Below, in pieces: positions 30,970 to 35,590 of a stretch of DNA of 35,590 nucleotides. The translations under genes and the position numbers were made by a program. This DNA comes from Dehalococcoidia bacterium. GTDB lineage: Bacteria; Chloroflexota; Dehalococcoidia; SHYM01. Where the stretch lies: the NCBI GenBank assembly GCA_009692805.1, contig SHYM01000005.1, positions 1-35,590 of the forward strand. The letters run 5' to 3'. Within the stretch, counting starts at the first letter, position 1; each line of letters opens with the position of its first letter. The notes beneath the pieces were generated by a model, which saw only the letters and a list, made by a program, of their open reading frames with translations, searched no databases and had not been told where the DNA came from.

Positions 30970-32219
30970 GGGCTTGGGCGGCTGACCTCCTTGGAAGCGA
31001 GTGAGAACACGGGGTTTCTATCCCGCAGGTACCGCTCCGCGACGAAGGCCGATCCGAAGCCGTAGCGCTCGGCGCACTCCATCACCACGTCGAAGACCTC
31101 GGGACGGAAGATGAGGCGCGTCGGCTTGACGCCGTCCTGCAGGATGCCGCGGATCAGCGTGCCGCTGAACTGCTGGGCCTGCTCCTTGTGCCCGCAGAGC
31201 TCCTCGGAGGCGATGCCCGCGCAGAGCGGGCAATAGTACCACTCGCGGGCCAGCACTGGCTGGATCCCCAGGTCGGGCAGCTGGGCGAAGACCTCGTGGG
31301 CCGCGTAGGGTGAGTAGTAGGTGCCCACGCCGGCGTGGTCGCGCCCGAACATGTGGTGGGTGCAGCCCAGGTTTTTCCGGACCAGGGCGTGGAACACCGC
31401 CTCGCGGGGACCGGCGTAGCGCATGTCCCAGAGGAGGATGGAGGTGAGGTGGATCTCAGGCCTGAAGTACCCCGTCTCCCGCAGCCGGTCGTGGGCCAGC
31501 ACAATCGCCTCGTCGATGTAGTCCCCGGGCCGCTTCTCGCCGATGACCGCGCTCACCAGGATGCCATCGGCGTTGGCCGCGAAGTAGGCGCCCTTCATCA
31601 GCCACTCGTGCCCGGTATGGGGCACGTTCCGGGTCTGGTGGGCCACCACCCGCTTCCACCCGCGCCGGGCAATCTCGGCCCTCAGCTCGCGCGGGGTGTA
31701 CCAGAACGGCGTGAAGGGTGGGTGGACCACCAGGGGGCGCAGCAGGTTTACCTTCCCCCCCACGAACCTATCTTTGTAGGAGTACGTCCGGCGCACGCCG
31801 GGGTGCCTCTCGTCGCTGGTGCCGTAGACCTGGCGGGCCAGGGCCTCTTTGTCGTAGGAGTAGACCTCCTCCACTTCGAGGGTCGCGTAAGGCTGGTCCT
31901 GATAGAGAAGGAGGACGGTCTTGCCCTCCTTCACCCCGAAGCGCTTGATCTCCTCCTCCGCTAGGTCGAAGACTATGGGCATGCTCCACACATAGCCGTT
32001 GGCCAGCCTCATCTCCGCGGTCACCGAGCGCAGGTCGGCGGCGCCCAGGAAGCCCTCCAGGGGGGAGAAGAAGCCGTAGGCGATGCCCAGGCACTCCCGG
32101 GCGATCTGGTCCCGGATGGGGATAGCTGGCAGCCCGTGGGTTACATGCGCGGCCTGCGCAGGTGGAAGTACCCTCTCCACCAGCTTTCCGCCGTGGGGCG
32201 AAAGGGAGTTGTCAACCAT
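30966..32219 (-). CDS. sat: ATP sulfurylase (sulfate adenylyltransferase)
   Basis: Sat makes adenosine 5'-phosphosulfate from ATP and sulfate (or the reverse in sulfur oxidisers). The 417 residues contain Gln195-Thr-Arg-Asn198 and His201..His204 in AHQTRNVPHTGHEW, GRDHAGVGTYY at about 292-302, and a zinc site (Cys330, Cys333, Cys342, His344 in CPLCAGIASEELCGH) found in many bacterial and archaeal homohexameric enzymes. No kinase domain is fused. cysC, cysH, apr or dsr genes are not in the window, so assimilatory versus dissimilatory use cannot be decided. A promoter (TTGACT-17-TACAGT) lies just upstream, and a small unknown gene overlaps its stop codon. Confidence 0.95.
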   Translation of the reverse strand: MVDNSLSPHGGKLVERVLPPAQAAHVTHGLPAIPIRDQIARECLGIAYGFFSPLEGFLGAADLRSVTAEMRLANGYVWSMPIVFDLAEEEIKRFGVKEGKTVLLLYQDQPYATLEVEEVYSYDKEALARQVYGTSDERHPGVRRTYSYKDRFVGGKVNLLRPLVVHPPFTPFWYTPRELRAEIARRGWKRVVAHQTRNVPHTGHEWLMKGAYFAANADGILVSAVIGEKRPGDYIDEAIVLAHDRLRETGYFRPEIHLTSILLWDMRYAGPREAVFHALVRKNLGCTHHMFGRDHAGVGTYYSPYAAHEVFAQLPDLGIQPVLAREWYYCPLCAGIASEELCGHKEQAQQFSGTLIRGILQDGVKPTRLIFRPEVFDVVMECAERYGFGSAFVAERYLRDRNPVFSLASKEVSRPSP

Positions 32220-32251
32220 GGACCTGCTCCCAAGAGACGCTGTTCACGGCC

Positions 32252-32280
32252 ACTGTAGCGGCGCGGCCGCCGAGAGTCAA
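32252..32280 (-). promoter_or_regulatory. sigma-A-type promoter of sat
   Basis: On the minus strand TTGACT (32280-32275), 17 bp, TACAGT (32257-32252), about 32 bp before the sat ATG. Confidence 0.6.
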
Positions 32281-32324
32281 CGGCTCGCTCAGCTTCGCAC
32301 TAAAAGGGTATCCCGCCAGCAATT

Positions 32325-32450
32325 GAGGGAGTGCAGAGGGGTTCTCCCCTCTGCCGGGGGTCCAAGGGGGTGTCCCCCTTCTCTCCCTTTCAGACTAGCC
32401 CCCTTCCTGGCTAGGAAGGGGGCTAGGGGGATAGTCGCTGGCATGCTCAT
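32325..32450 (-). repeat. two-hairpin dispersed repeat, copy D (inverted)
   Basis: This copy lies in the gap between divergent sat and fmdB-like genes. Hairpin 1 has a 13-bp stem, CTAGCCCCCTTCC / GGAAGGGGGCTAG with a TGGCTA loop (32395-32426). Hairpin 2, read on the minus strand, is GCAGAGGGG-AGAA-CCCCTCTGC. Together with copies A-C it shows paired changes in hairpin 2. The rest of the 390-bp gap holds the two promoters noted. Confidence 0.82.
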
Positions 32451-32514
32451 GGAGAAAGCCTGATAGGAGACATGCGGCCTTTCGTGCAAAGCCAGCTCTC
32501 CCGAGCCCAGGGAC

Positions 32515-32543
32515 TTGCCGTCGGCGGCGCTCGCCGTTAGAAT
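32515..32543 (+). promoter_or_regulatory. candidate promoter of the fmdB-like/VOC pair
   Basis: TTGCCG (32515-32520), 17 bp, TAGAAT (32538-32543), 65 bp before the start of the zinc ribbon gene. Confidence 0.5.
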
Positions 32544-32608
32544 TCGGTGGCAATCCAGAGCCCGTATCGCCCGTGTGGCTGTGTCGCCCGCGTGCATGGA
32601 GGAAGACT

Positions 32609-32917
32609 ATGCCCGTATACGAGTTCCGCTGCCGCAAGTGTGGAAAAGAATTCGAGGTGCGGCGCCTCTTTTCGGAATCGGAGAAGCCCGCCGCTTGTCC
32701 CGCCTGTCGCGGCCCCGGCGAGAAGCTGATTTCGGGCTACGCGTTCAAGATGGGGTTCTATACGCGCCCGACCGAAAATCCGTTGCGCGGTGAGGGCAGC
32801 ACCTGGTCGGGCAGGGCCGTCGCCGGCGCGGCCAAGGGCAAGGCCCCCGTCAAACCGGCGAAGAGCGCCCCAGGGAAGTCCCCTCGGCCCGCCGCCAAGG
32901 CCAAGCGGCGTAAGTGA
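32609..32917 (+). CDS. FmdB-type zinc ribbon protein
   Basis: The 102-residue protein has the FmdB/CxxC putative regulatory zinc ribbon at its N-terminus: MPVYEFRCRKCGKEFEVRRL and ACPACRG, giving Cys-x2-Cys...Cys-x2-Cys. The tail from about residue 60 is basic and Ala/Pro/Lys-rich (KPAKSAPGKSPRPAAKAKRR), likely disordered and possibly nucleic-acid binding. GGAGGA lies 5 nt before ATG 32609, so the 12 codons open upstream of it are not used. Its TGA overlaps the GTG start of the VOC gene by 4 nt. The role of this small family is unclear. Confidence 0.87.
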   Translation: MPVYEFRCRKCGKEFEVRRLFSESEKPAACPACRGPGEKLISGYAFKMGFYTRPTENPLRGEGSTWSGRAVAGAAKGKAPVKPAKSAPGKSPRPAAKAKRRK

Positions 32918-33732
32918 CGGCCGCCTATCGCCTGGACCGGGTCTTCGTCGCCACCCCAAGCCTGGACGGCGCTTTGGTCACCTTCCAGCGGCTCTTGCAG
33001 GCCACCATCGTGGCCCGGCGCCACGACTCGCTGCTAAGGGCCAAGCGCGCCACCCTCCAGGCCGGCAGCGCGCAACTGGAGCTCTTGCAGCCAGCCGACG
33101 GCGTCAGCCCCATCCGTACTCACCTGGACCGCTACGGCGAGGGGGTCTATGCGATAAGCCTCCAGGCGGCCTCCTTCGATGGGCTTGTCGCTGGACTCTC
33201 ACCCCAAGCTGTGCCCCACACCCGCTATCCCAACGAGGCCTGGATCGCGCCCGAGGCCGGGCTGGGCGTGCGCCTGCGGCTGGCGCGCTGGCAAGAGGCG
33301 ACGCCGGCGGCTCCCGGGCCCGTGGCTGGCATCTGGGAGGTTTCCCTGGCCGTGGGAGACCTGGACGGCGTGGCCAGTCGCTGGAAGTCCCTGGTCGGTC
33401 TGCCTGGCGACGAGCGCTTCAACGCCGGGCCCCCGCTGTCCTACCAGGGGGCCGGCTTGCTGTTCGGCGACGACAGGAGCGAGGGCCGCATCGAGCTCTG
33501 CCGTCCCACCGATCCCCAGGGCGCCATGGCCCGGTTTCTGAGGAAGCGCGTGGACGCTATTTACTCCCTGACGATAGTGGCGCGGGACCTGGCCGCCTTC
33601 GAGGCGCACGTTCAAAGCCTGGGCCTCAGGCATCACCGTTTCCCCAACGGTTCCTTCACCATCCACCCCTCCCAGTGCCACGGAATGCTCCTTTTCGTAA
33701 CCCCAGGTGATCAGGTCTGGCCGGCAGCGTAG
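32914..33732 (+). CDS. VOC-superfamily (glyoxalase-like) protein, two modules
   Basis: The 272 residues show a vicinal-oxygen-chelate pattern in two halves. The first is YRLDRVFVATPSLDGALVTF..LLQA with SAQLELLQPADGVSPI and YGEGVYAISLQA. The second starts IWEVSLAVGDLDGVASRWKS..GLPG and contains RIELCRPTDPQGAMARFL, VDAIYSLTIVARDLAAFEAH and GMLLFVTPGD at the end. It resembles glyoxalase-like domain proteins; canonical metal ligands are not obvious (no clear N-terminal His), so enzymatic activity is uncertain. Start GTG 32914 overlaps the FmdB-like stop (GTGA), so the two are coupled. Confidence 0.78.
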   Translation: MTAAYRLDRVFVATPSLDGALVTFQRLLQATIVARRHDSLLRAKRATLQAGSAQLELLQPADGVSPIRTHLDRYGEGVYAISLQAASFDGLVAGLSPQAVPHTRYPNEAWIAPEAGLGVRLRLARWQEATPAAPGPVAGIWEVSLAVGDLDGVASRWKSLVGLPGDERFNAGPPLSYQGAGLLFGDDRSEGRIELCRPTDPQGAMARFLRKRVDAIYSLTIVARDLAAFEAHVQSLGLRHHRFPNGSFTIHPSQCHGMLLFVTPGDQVWPAA

Positions 33733-33767
33733 CGAGGCAACGTGGCTGGCTTTGAATGTCATTCTGA

Positions 33768-34157
33768 GGCGCCCTTCGGCAGGCTCAGGGTAGACCAGCC
33801 GCACCGGGACCCCCAGGGAGCGCTGGAGCTCGCACTCCTGGCGTAACTCGGCGGCTTCCTGGGGCGTGGAGGCCAGGAAGAGATAGCCATACTGGTGGAA
33901 GTCTGGGCTGGCCCCGAACTCCTCCTCAAAGTGCTCGAACACCTTGAGGCTTATCTGGGAGAGCCGGATGTTGACCGCCGAGGAGAACTGCTGCCGTATA
34001 CCCCCCCCCCCGCCGCTTTGCTCGTGGCCCCGGAGCCCAGGGCGTCTTGCTCCAGCAGGACCACATTGCGGAGGCCGCGCCGGCCGAGGTAATACGCGAT
34101 GCTGGCGCCGGTGACTCCGGCGCCGATGACCACCACCTCGGCGCTGCGTGGCAGCAT
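33768..34157 (-). pseudogene. DadA-like FAD oxidoreductase remnant, frameshifted at a C11 tract and truncated
   Basis: The minus strand starts like a DadA/sarcosine-oxidase-type flavoprotein: SAEVVVIGAGVTGASIAYYL with the GxGxxG FAD motif, LLEQDALGSGATSKAAGG. At 34001-34011 a run of eleven C (G on the coding strand) shifts the frame. The continuation in the next frame reads GIRQQFSSAVNIRLSQISLK, then VFEHFEEEFGASPDFHQYGY and LFLASTPQEAAELRQECELQ. Homology ends near PVRLVYPEPAEG, where a REP-like element (33771-33790) sits. About 130 of the usual 380-400 residues remain, so it is a pseudogene whatever the state of the homopolymer. Confidence 0.78.
33771..33790. repeat. REP-like CCCTTCGGCAGGCTCAGGG element
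   Basis: GCCCTTCGGCAGGCTCAGGG matches the elements at 7744-7770 and (inverted) 7398-7418. It marks the truncation point of the DadA remnant. Confidence 0.7.
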
Positions 34158-34180
34158 CTAGGTCGCCTCTGCCTGGGGCC

Positions 34181-34224
34181 GGGTGCCAGGCCCGCTGCCC
34201 TAGGTTCAGCCATGCCTGGCACCC
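34181..34224. repeat. inverted repeat GGGTGCCAGGC / GCCTGGCACCC
   Basis: An 11-bp perfect inverted repeat (34181-34191 and 34214-34224) with a 22-nt loop lies upstream of the DadA remnant start. A related GGTGCCTGGCCCC sits near 35525. It may be a small palindrome family. Confidence 0.5.
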
Positions 34225-34302
34225 CTCTGAATCAGTCTAGCGCCGGGCTGCGGGCGCCACAAGGATGAGCAGAGGCGCGCAGAGGCCGCGGCTGGAGGTG
34301 GG

Positions 34303-34662
34303 TTAGCGTAAGAAGAAAGAGACGACGACTATCAGCAGGGACATCGCCAGCGTGAGCACCATGATGTTGCGGAACTCGTGGCCCAGATACTTGGCCTCTG
34401 GGGTGAGGTAGACATGGCTTCTGGCGGTCTGGGCAGCGCTGGTGTTGCGCAAGGGCGGTCTACTGGCGACAGCCGCGGGCCTCTCCTGCAAAGGTGGACG
34501 CTCCTCCGCGGCAGGAGCCGCCTCGAGGCCTGGGGGAGACTGCAGGGCCGCGCCGCCCGGTGGAACGCCTACGCCCGTGTCTGGCGGCGCCGGCGTAGGA
34601 TGGAGCCGCCGCTCCCGGCGGCTGGCGGTACCCTTAGATAGGGGATGATACTTCCTGGGCAT
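34303..34662 (-). CDS. small Pro-rich protein with C-terminal membrane anchor
   Basis: I do not recognise a family. The 119 residues start MPRKYHPLSKGTASRRERRL, pass through a disordered Pro/Ala-rich stretch (about 20-75) and then a conserved-looking HVYLTPEAKYLGHEFRNI. They end in a single hydrophobic helix (VLTLAMSLLIVVVSFFL) with one Arg after it, which suits a tail-anchored inner-membrane protein. ATG 34662 is preferred: no ribosome binding site is present, but TATAAT ends 9 nt upstream, pointing to a near-leaderless mRNA. The ATG at 34701 would overlap the -35 box. It lies 51 bp downstream of the cytidylate kinase-like gene. Confidence 0.65.
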   Translation of the reverse strand: MPRKYHPLSKGTASRRERRLHPTPAPPDTGVGVPPGGAALQSPPGLEAAPAAEERPPLQERPAAVASRPPLRNTSAAQTARSHVYLTPEAKYLGHEFRNIMVLTLAMSLLIVVVSFFLR

Positions 34663-34671
34663 AGCGCTGGC

Positions 34672-34701
34672 ATTATAGGGGAGCGAGACCCCGGAGGACA
34701 A
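34672..34701 (-). promoter_or_regulatory. promoter of the tail-anchored gene, near-leaderless
   Basis: On the minus strand TTGTCC (34701-34696), 18 bp, perfect TATAAT (34677-34672), then 9 nt and ATG. No Shine-Dalgarno sequence fits. Confidence 0.6.
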
Positions 34702-34713
34702 GGAGGCAGCGCC

Positions 34714-35454
34714 CTAAACAGCGAAGAGCCTTTCCTTGGCGCGGGCAGCCTCGGCGACAATCTGAGCAGCGCTCTTGATCGGGAGCAGGCCCGTGTTGAC
34801 GACCATGTCGTACAGGTACGGATCATCCACGTCCGACTTGAAGTATTTCTTGACCCAAGCCCGGCGGCTCTCGTCGGACTCCTTGGCGATGCGCTGCGCG
34901 GTGGGCCTGTCTACCTTCTCGGCCTCCATCAGGCGCCGGAGGCGCGCCTCCAGGGGAGCGATGGCGTAGGTCCGCGTGGCGTGAGGCACGTCGCGCAGGA
35001 TCAACTGGCCCCCGCCGCCCACGATGACAACATTTCCCGCAACCGCCACCGCCTTGGTGACCATGGTCAGGACGTCCAGGTAGTGCTTGTCATCTAGTTC
35101 TTGTTTCGCCGAGGTGGTGGGCGTGGCTGCCTCTTGCACGGAGCGGGACAGCAGGATCTCGACGCCCGTGGGCCCCAGGAAGGGGTCGCCCGCGGAGCCC
35201 GCGGTAGCGGAGCGCTCCAGGAAGGCCTTGATGCCCCGCGCGACTCGGCCCCCGGCGGGGCCTTGCTCGAAACGCTGCGCCATCTCCTCCCGAGGCGCTC
35301 CCGCCAGTCGCTGCGCCTCCCGGGCCATGGCGTCCCGGTCCAGCAGCTCTGCCCCCAGGAGCCGGGCGACCTCTTCGGCCAGCTCTTCCCGCCCACCTCC
35401 TCGCGGACCTCCAACCGTGACTACTGCCAGCGGAAGCCTCCTAGCCGTGCTCAT
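34714..35454 (-). CDS. cytidylate kinase-like family protein
   Basis: The 246 residues match the cytidylate kinase-like family (PF13189), P-loop proteins related to CMP kinase. The N-terminal loop VVTVGGPRGGGREELAEEVA is a modified P-loop without the canonical GKS/T. It continues LLGAELLDRDAMAREAQRLA, VVIVGGGGQLILRDVPHATR, YAIAPLEARLRRLMEAEKVD and DVDDPYLYDMVVNTGLLPIK, the usual C-terminal motif. Whether it phosphorylates CMP is unknown, and this family is not the essential Cmk. GGAGGGG lies about 8 nt before the ATG. Confidence 0.85.
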   Translation of the reverse strand: MSTARRLPLAVVTVGGPRGGGREELAEEVARLLGAELLDRDAMAREAQRLAGAPREEMAQRFEQGPAGGRVARGIKAFLERSATAGSAGDPFLGPTGVEILLSRSVQEAATPTTSAKQELDDKHYLDVLTMVTKAVAVAGNVVIVGGGGQLILRDVPHATRTYAIAPLEARLRRLMEAEKVDRPTAQRIAKESDESRRAWVKKYFKSDVDDPYLYDMVVNTGLLPIKSAAQIVAEAARAKERLFAV

Positions 35455-35537
35455 CTCGCTGCCCCTCCTACATCACTGGACATAACCTTGTACACCCGAC
35501 CGCTGCTCTCAGGGAAGAGTCAAGTGGTGCCTGGCCC

Positions 35538-35590
35538 CTAGTGGGCCCTGGGGTGGGCCTTCTCGTACTCGCGGCGCACATGCTCGTCCG
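35538..35590 (-). CDS. C-terminal end of a minus-strand gene entering from the right
   Basis: Reading the minus strand from the window edge, one frame gives DEHVRREYEKAHPRAH and then TAG at 35540-35538. The charged helical tail looks like a real protein end, but 16 residues allow no identification. The gap to the kinase-like gene (83 bp) has no clear promoter. Confidence 0.35.
   Translation of the reverse strand, partial: DEHVRREYEKAHPRAH

Overview
The window is a high-GC (about two-thirds G+C by eye) bacterial chromosome segment of ordinary gene density. The mix of genes (an HspR-type MerR repressor, an F420-type luciferase-like oxidoreductase, several hot-dog/MaoC hydratases, a DUF35 plus thiolase-like pair, CaiB and DadA remnants, many palindromic REP-like repeats that intrude into coding sequence) resembles Chloroflexota of the Dehalococcoidia/SAR202 type or a similar uncultured lineage. 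This placement is inference only.

Layout. 1-6000 (+): tail of hspR, an alpha/beta hydrolase, a broken VTT-family membrane gene, then ispD - broken SRPBCC gene - ispF - cysE - cysS. This matches the classical ispD-ispF-cysE-cysS order with a degraded gene in the middle. Directly upstream of cysE is a 17-codon reading frame ending in four cysteines among its last six residues. It starts 10 nt after a TATACT box. It contains a sequence complementary to the cysE ribosome binding site and is followed by a strong hairpin. It looks like a cysteine-responsive leader-peptide attenuator for cysE-cysS and is the most interesting item here. 6000-9100: a lower-GC PD-(D/E)XK-like gene, a membrane protein, and on the minus strand a SAM hydroxide adenosyltransferase carrying in-frame palindromic insertions and an NHL-repeat protein. 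9240-10944 (-): secG and gatB, overlapping by 4 nt.

11068-12516 (+) holds three hot-dog proteins in a HadA-HadB-HadC-like order, all without the usual catalytic Asp/His pair. It is followed by a HEAT-repeat protein, a PmbA/TldE protein and an MFS transporter (-). A divergent promoter pair near 16.5 kb separates these from a TTG-started luciferase-like oxidoreductase (+) and a 1215-residue DUF255-aldo/keto reductase fusion (+). 21.4-23.6 kb is a scrap zone: fragments of a PEP mutase/isocitrate lyase gene, a CaiB gene and a trypsin-like protease, with a complete cobalamin-binding protein gene between them.

23.6-32.2 kb (-): groEL with a His-rich tail in place of the GGM tail, a cyclase/formamidase-family gene, and a four-gene operon (two tandem didomain hydratases, a thiolase-like protein lacking the nucleophilic Cys, and a DUF35 OB-fold protein) that resembles ChsH2/Ltp2-type hydratase-retroaldolase systems. 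Then comes sat (ATP sulfurylase), overlapping a small unknown gene. 32.5-35.6 kb: an FmdB-type zinc ribbon protein and a VOC protein (+), a frameshifted DadA remnant (-), a small tail-anchored protein with a near-leaderless promoter (-), a cytidylate kinase-like protein (-), and the last residues of one more minus-strand gene.

At least three repeat families are dispersed through the window: a two-hairpin intergenic element whose second stem co-varies between copies, the CCCTTCGAC-AGGCTCAGGG REP family, and a TCCCGAC-GTCGGGA palindrome. Another element is shared by the upstream regions of two unrelated minus-strand genes. I saw no tRNA, rRNA, CRISPR array or intact insertion sequence.
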